Program-made: the position numbers and the translations under genes | Notes under the pieces: model-generated | Databases searched by the model: none | Told to the model about the DNA's origin: nothing | The model's input: the letters and a program-made list of their open reading frames with translations, nothing else | Source: Blastobasis lacticolella | Taxonomy: Eukaryota > Arthropoda > Insecta > Lepidoptera > Blastobasidae | DNA length: 64,000 bases | Reading direction: 5' to 3' | Assembly (NCBI GenBank): GCA_905147135.1 | Contig: LR990068.1 | Coordinates: 3,492,001 to 3,556,000 of the forward strand | Part shown: piece by piece, positions 1-11,005 of the stretch | How positions within the stretch are numbered: position 1 is the first letter of the stretch | Layout: each line of letters starts with the position of its first letter

Positions 1-297
1 CCTGCGATAAATGCCACCTGAAAGCGATACTCGCACTCACAGTTGCAAGGCAATTCGTAAACTCTGCTAGTTCGTCCTCACCTTTTTTATCATAAGGCAT
101 ATACAAGTTAAATATCACAAAGGAGAGTCTGTTTTGATTTTTATTGCAGTGACTCTGTCGCTATTGCAATCCACAGGCGAGACGTTAGAAAATACTGATT
201 TTCTCCACATAAATGCTAAGCCGCCGTATGGTCTTCTGCGAAGCATACCAGACGAAGTGTTCACCGAAGACTAGGAGTAGCATCCAAACTCGTCATC
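1..297. other. unassigned sequence
   Basis: No coding or repeat signature recognised. The first terminal-inverted-repeat element starts at its right edge. Confidence 0.5.
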
Positions 298-715
298 AAT
301 GAGGAGTTTTCCAATAGGTATCTAAAGCATTCCTAACCACTCACTAGATGGCGCCCCGACAATTTTGGTAATTGATAATCGCTTGAAATAGGTTCTTAGC
401 AAACAGGATATAAACACTGGGTACGTTGTATTGGATAATATTGTATTTGTCAATAGTTTTCAACCATTTTAGAGGTTGCAAAAATAATGCAACATAGTGC
501 CAACTTCTATAAATATTTATTTTTACATTTCGTTCAACCTTTAACAGTTATGTTTATATTAATAAACATTTTATTTTTATGTTTAGTATTAATTGGTTGC
601 ATGAAATCACTGCCACCATCATACAGATTAAAAAAAGATTACCAAAATTGTAGAAGCGCCATCTATTGATGCTTTTTGAAACCAACTATCAATACCTACT
701 GGAAAACTCCTCATT
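298..715 (+). mobile_element. TIR element family M1, copy 1
   Basis: A 418-bp non-autonomous DNA element. It begins AATGAGGAGTTTTCC and ends with the reverse complement, GGAAAACTCCTCATT. A second inverted pair lies inside the ends, around ATTACCAAAATTGT next to GGCGCCATCTA, so the whole unit tends to fold back. Two other copies occur at 2614-3033 and 5125-5499 in the opposite orientation. No clear target duplication is seen, so the superfamily is left open. Confidence 0.85.
487..669 (+). CDS. 60-codon ORF inside TIR element M1 copy 1
   Basis: A short ORF starting at an ATG just after the AT-rich left half of the element. Residues about 15-40 are very hydrophobic and could span a membrane. 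The tail contains MKSLPPSYRLKKDY. A 63-codon version is open in the copy at 5161-5352, with changes such as Q2E and C35S. In the third copy the frame is broken by two extra bases. The differences seen between the two open copies are mostly amino-acid changing, which argues against selection. It may be a chance ORF in a repeat; no known family recognised. Confidence 0.2.
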   Translation: MQHSANFYKYLFLHFVQPLTVMFILINILFLCLVLIGCMKSLPPSYRLKKDYQNCRSAIY

Positions 716-1174
716 GAATTGACATAATTAGTCTCGTGGGGCAAAAGTCAGGTTTCCTGGAGGGCAAGAATGTCCACGATTTTACATAGCTCTCGTATAT
801 GATGTGAGGAACGTTTTATGGATATGCAATTAAATGTTGCTATTGTTGTCTATGTACGTGTACTAGCCATTGAGTTTGATAATCAATTGCGGTGCTGATC
901 GCTCTCGGTGACGTCGAAATACCAAACCTTAGGGCCAAAATTCGTTGCTTAAGAATTTTTAGATGCTGGTGCTACGTATAGTAATTTTAAATGATACAAA
1001 ATCGACATCACGATTTTGTTTTAATAATTCCACGCTTAAGCATTGCTCGCCCATATTCAAAATGTGTTCGTTTATATCTTTTTCCGTAGCCTATCTTAGC
1101 CCTTGATAAATATATGAGCGATTTTGACTCGCTCACTTGTATTTTGCTTTGCGATTGCAAAGTACCGCGCATGT
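716..1174. other. unassigned sequence
   Basis: AT-rich sequence with no recognised gene or repeat. Confidence 0.45.
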
Positions 1175-1988
1175 TACAACTAGTGTCAAATAAGAAGAGA
1201 CTTGGCGGGTGACGTGGTTCAACTTGCTTAGTAGGCGATTACCTGCGCGAAATCCCCTCTACTGCCATTTGACAAGTCTCTTCCTTCATGACGCGGATTA
1301 TACGTCGCATTGACTTCATTCTCGTTACGTTAGTATAACCACCGTGGTCAGAGAGCGACTTCGCTATAGACGTATTGTTGTCGTTGTCCGCCAGCCGAGA
1401 TTCACCCATATTCTCAGGAGCCGTGCGGGTGATATTAGCACGGCCCGAGTGCACGAGTAGGTGTAAACAACTCGTCGGTATTGGACGGTAGACTAGCGGC
1501 AATGTTTACAATTGCCTCGCTCTCGCTTCATCCTTCTTCGTACCAACCGGACTGATGTTGTTATCTCACGAACGTAAGGCAAGCAGATAAGTCAGAACCT
1601 GCGATTGTAGCTCTTGTTGTCTTCTCATAGTCGATATTTCATATCTATCCTTCAAAAGTCGCGTCACGTCAATGTAGTCAACCGTAACTGGCGGCAGTCT
1701 GTTTAGATTCGCAGCAACAAACTGTGGCTGCACGTCGGGTTCGCATTCTTTTAGAACTTTAATACCGTCCTTTATGTTTTTCTTATTCTTGTCATCGCCT
1801 TTTCGTGACACGTTTTTTACACCATTTGCTGCACAGGAGGCAAAAAGTGCATTATTTCCTTCTTCTATTTCGGTGTCCTTGAAATTCGATGCACATACTC
1901 GTATTTGCACAATACTATGTTCGTCTAGCACATCAATCTGGTTTTGGATAAAAGTCAAGAACTCGTTTATAATCACACTCCTCGCCAT
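1175..1988 (-). pseudogene. broken ORF1-like protein of a lepidopteran non-LTR retrotransposon
   Basis: The minus strand has an open frame from about 1988 (start MARSVIINEF) to 1566. It contains a repeat-associated protein type I know from lepidopteran assemblies: a helical N-terminus ending IVQI, then a lysine-rich stretch, then FVAANLNRLPPVTVDYIDVTRLLKD, split here as FVAANLNRLPPVTVDY and IDVTRLLKD. The ORF track upstream to 2054 adds a poorly supported leader. Downstream, towards 1240, another frame encodes YNPRHEGRDLSNGSRGDFAQ, so the protein once continued and is now broken by stops and shifts. The same C-terminal block recurs at 8752-8892. The LINE clade that owns this protein is uncertain. 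It is inferred to be an RNA-binding or structural ORF1 product. Confidence 0.6.
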
Positions 1989-2059
1989 TATCACTTTTGT
2001 ATGTATATTTCGTACATATCGATCACAAACACTTGCACTTGCACTTGTGTGCACTTCCT

Positions 2060-2613
2060 ATGCCCAAATGCTGACTTACAGCTTCTTCTTGATTCCAAGG
2101 TTTGCTGGTACAAAACTCAACTGTTGAGTTAATCTCGCCTTTGTACTTAAGTTACCTTCTGTTAAATTGTATTTATTATTTTTGTGTACAATAAAGAATA
2201 AAGAAAGGATAAAGAATAAACACATGGCGTACCGTAGGTAAAGAAAACGCACCGCACACCGCGCGGGCGCCGGCCGGACTCGTATACATACTTATATCAA
2301 TAGTTTTTTAAGCTATTTAGTGACAAACGTTCTGACAGTCCACCTGATGGTAAGTGGTAACTGTCGCCCATGACATCTAAAATTCACACATTTAGATTGC
2401 AGGCAACAAAAATACAGACACGCAGGTGCGTTGACACTGTGAGGACTAATATGAAATGCCATGATGTAATTTCGCACAATGCAAGCATTGTAAAGGAAAT
2501 AGACAAGGCGGTGGTACATCCCCAGGCGAATTCCTCAGGCTTGACAGAGTCCTGCCACCTAGTATAAAATAATGGTATAAAGTCAAATTTAAAGTACAAA
2601 GTATATTGACTCC
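2060..2613. other. AT-rich spacer
   Basis: Contains a run of AATAAAGAATAAAG at about 2190-2215, which could be an old retroelement 3' tail. Otherwise nothing recognised. Confidence 0.4.
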
Positions 2614-3033
2614 AATGAGGAGTTTTCCAGTAGGTATTGATAGATGGTTTCAAAAAGCATCAATAGATGGCGCTCCTACAATTTTGGTAATCTTTTTATA
2701 ATCTGTATGATGGTGGCAGTGATTTCATGCAGCCAACTAATACTAAACATAAACATTAAATGTTTATTAATATAAACATAACTGTTAAAGGTTGAACGTG
2801 AAGTGTAAAAAGAAATATTTATAGAAGTAGGCACTATGTTCCATTATTATTACAACCTCTAAAATGGTTGAAAACGATTGACAAATACAATATTATTCAA
2901 AACAACGTACCCAGTGTTTATATCCTGTTTGCTAAGAACCTATTTCAAGCGATTATCAATTACCAAAATTGTCGGGGCGCCATCTAGTGAGTGGTTAGGA
3001 ATGCTTTAGATACCTATTGGAAAACTCCTCATT
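2614..3033 (-). mobile_element. TIR element family M1, copy 2
   Basis: A 420-bp copy in inverse orientation to copy 1, with the same ends (AATGAGGAGTTTTCC at left, its complement at right). Its internal ORF has a 2-base insertion near 2800 and is closed. The copies are clearly one family. Confidence 0.85.
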
Positions 3034-3229
3034 ATAGACTATACTAAGTGCAGTCACTTTCCTTACTTACTACTTACTATATACTTAGAGGCAAACGAGG
3101 AATTTCGTTTCTGCTCACTGAGCCAGAAGAAAATGCCAGACGAACCTGCCCTTTGTTGGATTCTGTCTGTTGGTGACATTTTAGTGATAGCTTACTAAGA
3201 ACAAGTAGTATTAATATTTCCGTAGTAAA

Positions 3230-3645
3230 ACAAGGTTAAGATATCCGACTCGTAAGCGAGAGGTAGCGGGTTCGAAGCAAGCTGCCGCCATGTATCAATG
3301 ATTCTTAATTTTTGGTAAAATTATTCCTTTGTAACTCCTGTATTTATTAAGCAATAAAGAGTTTTCATACGTACATACGTACTCTTTTCTGAGTTATGTA
3401 CATTAATTGAATACTATGCTCTTACGGTGAGGGAAAACATCGTGATGAAATCTGCACATTCAGGCGACTGAATGTGTAACCATGATCTAATCTGGTCAGA
3501 TTCCCCAGGTTGCATTGTCACGGAGGTCAGATGGCAGTCGCTCCACTGTAAATACCTGATCTCCCAAATCCTGGATCATGGTCAAGGCAGACCCCGGGCC
3601 CTCGTGCAAGAGCATAGCTGGGACATTAAGGCCAAGATGATTATT
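3230..3645 (+). mobile_element. SINE-B copy 1 (tRNA-derived)
   Basis: The head contains a tRNA-like block, ATATCCGACTCGTAAGCGAG, followed by a degraded B box (GGGTTCGAAG) and GCCGCCATGTATCAATGA. The body ends near GGACATTAAGGCCAAGATGAT. About 75 bases of extra AT-rich sequence follow the head at 3305-3385, compared with other copies. The first few bases of the head are missing. RNA polymerase III transcription is expected for this class but the boxes here are decayed. Confidence 0.8.
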
Positions 3646-3659
3646 TCTTTAGATGTCGA

Positions 3660-3960
3660 ATAGACCGAAACTCGACGATAGTACTGGCAACACTGCCTAA
3701 AAATGCATGGTCTAGCCGTATAATAATTTTTTTAAGCTACTTTTTTTTTATACCACCTGATGGTAAGCGGTAACTGATGGTAATAATTTGGGAAGTCCTT
3801 CCAAAAAAGGAAAAGACTCGTCAAAATCATTATAGATAAAATAATTGGCACTACATAATGTTGTACGTGTCGCAAGACCTACATTTTAGCTCGGTCCGGT
3901 CGCTAGCGAGCTCTATTTTACGCCCAGCGCCATCTCTCGAGTACGTCACGAAGATGGCAG
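3660..3960 (+). repeat. repeat S, copy 1
   Basis: Matches the reverse complement of 13841-14225. Shared landmarks in order: ACTGGCAAC, TATACCACCTGATGG, GGAAGTCCTTCCAAAAAA, CTACATTTTAGCTCGGTCC and CGCCATCTCTCGAGTACGTC. The last block also occurs in repeat R. Family not identified. Confidence 0.75.
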
Positions 3961-4253
3961 GCGCACCACTGTCATTACCCGATCTGCGAAATCATCGATG
4001 GTTTGTAGATAGGGCGAATATGCAATTTTTTGCAAAAACGTTTTCATGTTTGGCTAGAATTGCGATCCATTTTTCTCTAGATCTGTATAAACGACGAAAA
4101 TACAAGACCACGGGAACAGCGCTTTATTCGATAGGTGTAACGGCGTATATCCTTTTTAGTAACTATCTTTTAATAAAAAAGGGCTATTTTAACACATTTG
4201 CCCTTACATCATATCATCATAAAAAATTAGAGCCCGACAAGGAATATAAATAA
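3954..4253 (+). CDS. hypothetical 99-residue ORF starting at the edge of repeat S
   Basis: The ATG at 3954 sits in a favourable context (CGAAGATGGC) at the point where similarity to repeat S ends. The frame starts MAGAPLSLPDLRNH and ends EPDKEYK, with one likely membrane segment around residues 60-80 (ALYSIGVTAYILFSNYLLI). The frame is also open upstream to 3858, but that part is repeat S. I do not recognise a family, and no intron or polyadenylation signal confirms a gene. It may be chance or a degraded retrocopy. Confidence 0.25.
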   Translation: MAGAPLSLPDLRNHRWFVDRANMQFFAKTFSCLARIAIHFSLDLYKRRKYKTTGTALYSIGVTAYILFSNYLLIKKGYFNTFALTSYHHKKLEPDKEYK

Positions 4254-4569
4254 TGTGCCACCAGATTGCGAAATATTTTAGAACTAATTTCTTGCACTGA
4301 AAACAGCAAGTAACTACAACAGTAGCTCCCTCTTGACACTCTTAACAGGACAAACCACATAAACCAGGCTCTTTGTCAAAATGAATTGACGAATAACATA
4401 TGTTCCCTTTGATGCATAACAATAAACGAAATGAACATCCTATATTTACCTTTTGCCATGACCTTTATCCCACACTAAAATGATACCTACCAATAACTCT
4501 AGTTTTGCTTGTTTAAACTATTACTATAGGTGATCTGATTCGTTTATCTAAACTAATTTTAAGTGAGGT
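4254..4569. other. unassigned sequence
   Basis: No recognised feature. Confidence 0.4.
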
Positions 4570-4918
4570 AGGGCATAGCGTTGTATCCCGTTCGAATAGG
4601 AGCCGCCCGACTGGGGAAGGACCTCCACCTTACAGAATACCGCAGCTAAACAATACCCTTTTAAATAGTATTGTGTTTCTGCTGGTTAGTAAGGTTTCCA
4701 GTGCTCCATGGGCTGGGGATTTAGGGAACCGTGGCTTTGGTAGTGGAGCGGCATTTGCCTTTTTGCTGCCAGAGCAACGTGTTATAGAGGTGGGCAATGC
4801 ATTAGCGATACTCTTGGTTTTGCTAATGTCTATAGGCAGTGGTGACCACTTTCCATCAGGTGGTCCGCTTGCCTGTTTGCCTACCGTATGATATAAAAAA
4901 AATATATATATATATATA
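4570..4918 (+). mobile_element. J2 tail: 3' end of a jockey-like non-LTR element
   Basis: Starts with a lepidopteran repeat block (CGACTGGGGAAGGACCTCCA) and runs through a degraded C-terminal reverse-transcriptase reading frame into a 3' UTR ending GCCCGCTTGCCTGTTT-like sequence (here GGTCCGCTTGCCTGTTTG) and CCGTATGATATAAAAAAA. An (AT)n run at 4903-4918 follows. Related tails lie at 50878, 51345, 53060, 53515 and 54045 on the same strand. Confidence 0.7.
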
Positions 4919-5124
4919 TTTAAAGATAATGTACAGGGTTAGGTGAGGTGTATTGTATAGTGTTGGTTCATACAAGCTGTAGGGATCAGCCATGAACTGT
5001 AAGCTAGAGGCGATCACAATAGATCAGCAATGGTCGCAGTGATACCAGGACGTTTAGCCTCGTAAAGCCCACTTAACATAATAATAAATAAAAATAGGGT
5101 TGGTTGGTTATAATTAACTAACTT

Positions 5125-5499
5125 AATGAGGAGTTTTCCAGTAGGTATTGATAGTTGGTTTCAAAAAGCATCAATAGATGGCGCTCCTACAATTTTGTAA
5201 TCTTTTTTTAATCTGTATGATGGTGGCAGTGATTTCATGCAGCCAACTAATACTAAACTTAAAAATAAAATGTTTATTAATATAAACATAACTGTTAAAG
5301 GTTGAACGAAATGTAAAATGAAATATTTTGTGAAGTTGGCACTATGCTCCATTATTATTACAACCTCTAAAATGGTTGAAAACTATTGAACTGTTTGCTA
5401 AGAACCTATTTTAAGCGATTATCAATTACCAAAATTGTCGGGGCGCCATCTAGTGAGTGGTTAGGAATGCTTTAGATACCTATTGGAAAACTGCTCATT
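5125..5499 (-). mobile_element. TIR element family M1, copy 3
   Basis: A 375-bp copy with the same ends. Relative to the other two it lacks about 45 bases near 5389, removing the stretch that contains ACGTACCCAGTG. Same orientation as copy 2. Confidence 0.85.
5161..5352 (-). CDS. 63-codon ORF inside TIR element M1 copy 3
   Basis: Counterpart of the ORF at 487-669, starting MEHSANFTKYF and keeping the hydrophobic core. The C-terminus differs because a one-base change in the A-rich run alters the frame. Function unknown and possibly none. Confidence 0.2.
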   Translation of the reverse strand: MEHSANFTKYFILHFVQPLTVMFILINILFLSLVLVGCMKSLPPSYRLKKDYKIVGAPSIDAF

Positions 5500-7756
5500 G
5501 TTGGGGATAGTCTCTGAATATGCTAAACAAATTTTGAAAATTGTTTCATGCTATGAAGAATTATTCCCTATTGACATTGGTTTCTTTTTATCTTGGAATA
5601 ATAATAGAGACCTGCGGGTTAGTCTAATGTTAACGGAGACCCAAACTACTGTAAGGTCTAAGCCCTGATGAATAGTTATATGTATACTAACGGTTATTAG
5701 GGTTCCTTTAGAAACAACTGTTCAGGTTGTTAAAGCATTTATTTTCAATTTTAATGTAATAGTTATTATGGTATTTGTTGTTATATTTTCTTGTGTTTAG
5801 CCCTTCAGGGTTTAATGGCTCTCCAATTCATTATTTTATATTCTGAAAACGAGAGGATACTACGTTTGTTTGGATGCGACCATTATTCTAATTGGTCTAC
5901 GAATTATGTATTCCATGACGTACCTTTCTGTTTTGTTAATTTGTGGATTCCTTTTGGCCTTGGAAACGCTATTTTTTATATAACTTTTTATATCTTTGCA
6001 TGAATTTATTATTGTTTACAAGTTGTTTTGAAGTTCCACCCATAGATCGATGCCATGATGGCGAAGATCTTATTCCTACTTGTCGGCCACGAAAAAGACG
6101 TTGGCTGTCATAAATGTGAAATTGATTGACGGCGAAAGACAAAAATTCAGACTGAAAATGGGAAGTGACAAAGAGGAACGATTTTTGATGCTATATTACG
6201 GAAAATGGGGATTGTTTAAGGAAGAACGAGTGATGATCGCCCAGCATAAAGTAATGCACAATAATTCTGTTTAGAAATTTTTAAATCTAAGATGACTTAA
6301 AATAAATTTCTTGGTTTGGTTGCCTTAAAATAAATCTACTCAACGGCACAGTGCTACTCTGTACTTTCCGACCTACTTTAACGAAATCCAAGTGAACTCA
6401 GTGAACCTGCCCGGACTAAGGTTATGTGGAATACTCTTTTAAGGAACATTTGTGCTTTACTTAATTTATTTTCATAACTTTATTGTATTGAGCTAGTTAT
6501 CCGGACTGAAATTAAGAACCCATTTCCCTGAATCTTTATATTTTACTTTTAACGTCTTAGTAACTGAACCTGCCATTGTAAGTGGTACAGTGTTACTTCA
6601 CACTACGCGCGGGTGAAAACTGAGGGGGGCTGCTAGTTTGTAATAAACTTGTAGGTAACTGACACAAGTAATAATATTTTCAAAATTTTTTTGGTATACT
6701 ATTTGAAGTATTGTTATGTAAAGCAATACTAAAAGATACTTAATATGGGGCGAATGTACGAGAAGCTTATTCTAGAGCTGCGGTTTAAAGGGCGAACATC
6801 CATTTTTATATCTGTATCTTCTTACACAGATTATTGGTAGTGACAATATTATTCCGTAAACAACAACTACAATAAACCCTTACTATAAGCACAAAAAGAA
6901 GTTAATAAGTAAATCGATAATAATATTATACAGCACCTATGTATGAAGTCATTTAGAATGCGCGTCTCAAGTGTGGAATCCATGTTATATCACGTATCAA
7001 AACCGTATCGAAAACATTCAGTTTCTGCGCTTTCTATGTTTCCGTACAGGTGAAAAGTTTTGTTCTGAAGAATATATTACCATCTGTAAAAAGCACCACC
7101 TTCTGCCTCTATTCAAAAGGCGTGTCATTGAAGATACAGTTTACCTTTACAGGATTACATCCAGTGTGGTTGATAGCCTGCAGCTACTAAAGGAAATTTC
7201 ACTTAGACCCCCAAATAGAGCCCTTCGCTCTAATTCTATAATTTCATTGACAAATGCTTCTACAATTTGTAGACACAACACATTCATGTGAAGTGTGTGT
7301 AGTGCATTTAATGAACTGTGCAAGGACAATGACGTCGATTTATTTAAACAAAATGCGAGTCGCTGAGGAGGCGGCTGACTCAGTCGTTATTTGATGATTA
7401 TTCTCTGAGCGGTGCATGAGATACGGTAATATGTATGTATAATGGTGTATATTATCTTATCTCATACATATAGTGTTACTTAATCTAACTAGATATTAAG
7501 TTACTTACGTTTGTGCCACGTTAATATTTAATCCGTTTTTCTGCAATATGTGTTTAATTGCTTTACTATATTTTGTCTGTGGCTATCGGTACTCGCTACC
7601 TAAAATTGGCTTGACTGTGTCTACTCATAATATGTAATTTGTTTTATAAGCTGTTGGTGCTTCAATGAATAAATAAACAACTTTCTAAATATACAAATGC
7701 CTAAATGTACTTTAAAAATATAGAAATGGCGCCTTCGCCCTTTCTGCAAAGCAACG
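5500..7756. other. unassigned AT-rich region
   Basis: About 2.2 kb without a recognised element. Several short ORFs exist (for example 5791-6003 and 6971-7291) but they show no family signature, and their starts and codon use are unconvincing. A tail-like AATAAATAAACAA occurs near 7665. This could be old decayed TE or unique sequence. Confidence 0.4.
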
Positions 7757-7832
7757 ACGAAATCCTAGAGTATGGGCAAGGCGGACCCCGATCCATCGTG
7801 CTCGAGCACAACCGAAACAGTAACGCCAAGAC
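7757..7832 (+). mobile_element. SINE-B 3' fragment
   Basis: Matches the last 75 bases of SINE-B: GGGCAAGGCGGACCCCG, then CTCGAGCACAACCG, then AACGCCAAGACG. The 5' part is absent. Confidence 0.65.
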
Positions 7833-7954
7833 GTTTTCTTTAGTAAAAGAAAGAAAGAAATAACATGGATTGATAGAAACAACATCATAAAAAAAAATAC
7901 TTACTAAAACAGAAGACATAAAAAGAATACAATTATTACAACATACATTATATA

Positions 7955-8212
7955 TTCATCACAACCCGTAACAGTCCGCTGCAGGACTTAGGGCCTCTCC
8001 CACGAAAGGGGAGGTTATTGCCAAAGTCTCCACGCTTGGCAGGCGGGTTGGAGATCGCAGTGTTTAAATATAACAATGGAAAATGCTGCTGCCCATTTTC
8101 CAGACTACGGAGACTCTTTATGTTTTGCCTCGATAACATTAGTCGCCTTGTCCGACACCCACGAGTGTAAGGGGTTGGTGCTATTCTAATCTGCCGGACA
8201 CCACACGGCCAA
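7955..8212 (-). mobile_element. SINE-A copy
   Basis: The plus strand reads from the tail end: CATCACAACCCGTAACAGTC, then the block around CTCCCACGAAAGGGGAGG, GGCAGGCGGGTTGGAGATCG, and the head end GGACACCACACGGCC. Only one CAT unit of the tail remains. No TSD visible. Confidence 0.85.
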
Positions 8213-8451
8213 TTAGAACAAGGTCGAAAGTTCAAAGACACCATAAATACAAATTACTGATACGCCATTACATCTTCATTACATCCTCACGGTGACGCCA
8301 GCGTTTTTTTTTTTGACATTTTTGTTGCCTGCAACCTAAAAGCATGAATCGTAGATGTTATACGCGACAGATACCGCTTACCATCAGGAGAGCTGTCTGC
8401 TCGTTTATCACTGCCTAGGATGAATAAAAAAATAGACATTTTGTAGAGTTT

Positions 8452-8524
8452 TTGCAAACGTCCATAGGCTGCGGTGACTGCTTAAGCCTAAGCCTGTTTG
8501 CCACCTTAGTGGTATTAAAAGAAA
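8452..8524 (+). mobile_element. J1 tail fragment of a jockey-like LINE
   Basis: Contains GCAAACGTCCATAGGCTGCG, GTGACTGCTTA and GTTTGCCACCTTAGTGGTAT followed by an A-rich run. This is the 3' UTR block common to the copies at 17401, 33476 and 57165. Confidence 0.75.
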
Positions 8525-8751
8525 AAAGAAAAGGCTGTCACGAAAGTCGTGAAAAGGCGCTCTGCTCTCGCAAGAATAAATTACTGTCAAACTGAGACTG
8601 CAGTTGTCTCATTATGGCGCCTTCTTAGACTATATAAGTTTTCTGACTTTTTCTTTACTACAAGCTACTCGCTTTGCTTGCGTCTCGCTTCTTGACAAAG
8701 ATTATTCTATGTCTACAAAGAAAGGATTGCAAGAGAGTAACCAATTTTATG

Positions 8752-8892
8752 GTACAGCTAGTGTCAAATAAGAAGAGACTTGGCGGGTCACGTGATTCGA
8801 CTTGCGCTGTATACGATTACCTGCGCGAAATCCCCTCCACTGCCATTTAACAAGTCTTTTCTTTCGTGACGCGGGTTATACTTCCTAGAACA
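8752..8892 (-). pseudogene. ORF1-like C-terminal fragment
   Basis: About 140 bases resembling 1175-1310 (shared AAGAAGAGACTTGGCGGGT and GATTACCTGCGCGAAATCCC). The minus strand encodes YNPRHERKDLLNGSGGDFAQ, the same protein block as in the larger broken ORF1. This second copy shows that the family is interspersed. Confidence 0.65.
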
Positions 8893-8989
8893 TGCAACTA
8901 CATAAACGCTGTTCCTGAGTGAAAAATTTAAAATCGGTGATTTTTCGGTAAATACTAGACCGATTGTTATGATACTTTGCAATTTTGTT

Positions 8990-9225
8990 TAAAATCCCTA
9001 CTCAACTAGTACTATACTAACCACGAAAGCCTTAAAACCTAACCTATAGTCTTAAAATCTTCAGTGTTTATGAGTAGAATACACCGGTGATCATGTTAAT
9101 TCAGTCCACTTATATCACCATCACAAGATTTTTTATACTGAAAGGAATTATTTGTGATCCACAATGGTAGATTAAACTGCCATTGAGTTGCAATCAAGCT
9201 AAGTACAATAGCGGACTTGACAGTA
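8990..9225. other. unassigned sequence
   Basis: Nothing recognised. Confidence 0.4.
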
Positions 9226-9578
9226 GAGCGTCGGTAGCCAGGCGGTTGAGTATCCAACTCGTAAGCGAGAGGTAGTTAGTAGTAGGTAGAGGTGTGAATC
9301 CCGCTGCGGCCATGTACCAATGACTCTTCTCTGAGTTATGTACATTAGTTTAATTTTAACCGATGCTCTTACAGTGAGGGAAAACATCGTGATGAAACCT
9401 GCAAATTCAGGCAACTGAATTTGTAACCATGATCCAATCTGGTCAGGTTCCCCTGGTAGCAGGGTCAAGGAGGTCAGATGGTAGTCGCTCCACTGTAATT
9501 ACCTGATCGCCAAATCCTGGATCATGGTCAAGATCTCGTTCTCGAGAGCACAACCGGGACATTAACTCCAAGATGATT
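9226..9578 (+). mobile_element. SINE-B copy 2, near full length
   Basis: Head GAGCGTCGGTAGCCAGGCGG, then ATCCAACTCGTAAGCGAG and a B-box region disturbed by a short AGT/AGG expansion at 9274-9295. The body includes CTTACAGTGAGGGAAAACAT and CCCTGGTAGCAGGGTCA. The tail is ACTCCAAGATGATTATTTA. Confidence 0.85.
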
Positions 9579-9812
9579 ATTTATTTAATTTTATACGAGC
9601 ATTTTTGTGATTTGGTCGCTCGATACAAAAATTGAAAATTTATCAATGAGATAAGTATCAGTAACTGTAAGCCGAACAATGCTACACGGGTCTTCTTCTC
9701 CCTGTGTTTTGAAGGGAGAGGTCTGCGGGCCTGTAAGATAGTGTCTCGTGCCCAGGTTTCGTCTCGGTCAGGGTACAACTTAACCGGTCAGTGGACGAGG
9801 AGCCATTTCGGC
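9579..9812. other. unassigned sequence
   Basis: No recognised feature. GC content begins to rise towards the next block. Confidence 0.35.
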
Positions 9813-10290
9813 TCACTCCTGGTCTTGATGATCATCGACGCTCGCCAGGGGCATCTCTAGCTGCCACAGGATCCGGATGCCTTCGTCGAGGACTGGGTTT
9901 GCGTCTGCTCCTCTTTCCAGTGCGATGTGGAGCCCCACGCAGATTTCTCTGACGGCGTTGATGACGCGGATTAATTTGGAAGCGGTCGCATCGAGCACAC
10001 GCTTCGGTCGGTGGTCTTTTATGTGGTGGTGGGCTGGCTTCCCTCCGCGTGGGTGCTGCGGCGCAATCGCCCCTACGTCTTGCGTCGGAGCGTCCACGGT
10101 GGGCCTAGCCAGATTGCGATTAGATTCGCCGCGCTGGTAGAATGTGGCAGGGCGAAGAGGCGGGGGACGCGGGGCGCGGCCTGGCGGCTCGGTGTGTCGT
10201 ATAGACAAGCCTCCTCTAATCGCACGCTGTTCGGCGTTGCGAGTGGGCGCTGCGGGCGTCGGGATGCCGCGGAGTCGGGGTGTCCACTTT
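9813..10290 (-). other. GC-rich block with a 131-codon ORF of unknown origin
   Basis: Base composition is strikingly richer in G and C than the flanks. The minus-strand ORF at 9813-10208 has a proline/arginine-rich first third and a more helical C-terminal part (KLIRVINAVREICVGLHIAL). Plus-strand frames are also open through much of it, as GC-rich DNA allows. The composition resembles gag or ORF1 coding DNA of some retroelements, but I cannot assign a family. Just to the right (10295-10385) are several CGAT-containing palindromes such as ATCGATGT and ATATCGAT. Confidence 0.3.
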
Positions 10291-10385
10291 GAAAAACATC
10301 GATGTTTTTTTCGATTCGATCAATCGAACTGTATATCGATGTCTTTCGATGTATCGGATGAATGTTTTGTAAACATCGAGTACTT

Positions 10386-10917
10386 TTTAAAACATTATAT
10401 TACAAAGCTGTAGACATGTGAAAAGTGATACATCTCAACACAGGTCATCTTTTCCGAGTGAATTTTTTTGCATACAGGGTGTAAAAAGACCGCTAGCATT
10501 AATTGTCACCTCATATTCTACCCATGAAATTTAACATTTTTCCCCAAGAAACATACCCGCGGAAACTCATAGTTTAGGTAGAAATCGAGATTCTTTAAAT
10601 AAAAAAAGTTGTATTTTTGTACTAAAAATATCAAGTATCGATAACTAAATCGTTCACAATTAATTTAGACTATTATGTCACGGCGTTGGTCAATCCCTCA
10701 TTTTCCGAGCCTTTGCAGTAATCTACCGTAACAACGAACCAAATGTTTAGAATTTCTCACCATTACCAGTGGCATAAATGAAAACTACACATATTCTATT
10801 GAAGCAGCACAAATACGAAACAAAAAAATGCATTGTTCCTTATTTAAATCAGTAAAATATTTTTAAATATTCATATTATTTTATTTCTTTATAAATTTTC
10901 AGTCAATATTTCAATGA
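10386..10917. other. unassigned AT-rich sequence
   Basis: Nothing recognised. Confidence 0.4.
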
Positions 10918-11005
10918 TTTTTTTTATACCACCAAGGTGGCAAACAAGCTCACGGCCCGCCTGATGGTAAGCAGTCACCGCAGCCTATGGACGTTTGCAA
11001 TTAAT
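10918..11005 (-). mobile_element. J1 tail fragment
   Basis: Reads TATACCACCAAGGTGGCAAA, then CCGCCTGATGGTAAGCAGTC and CCGCAGCCTATGGACGTTTG, the reverse complement of the J1 3' UTR. The 5' part of the element is missing. Confidence 0.75.

Noticed and set aside
1774..2127. 117-codon plus-strand ORF
   Set aside because: Antisense shadow of the ORF1-like coding region on the minus strand.
3240..3300. A true tRNA gene in SINE-B heads
   Set aside because: Only A/B-box-like blocks are present; a full cloverleaf does not form and the same block recurs in truncated repeats.
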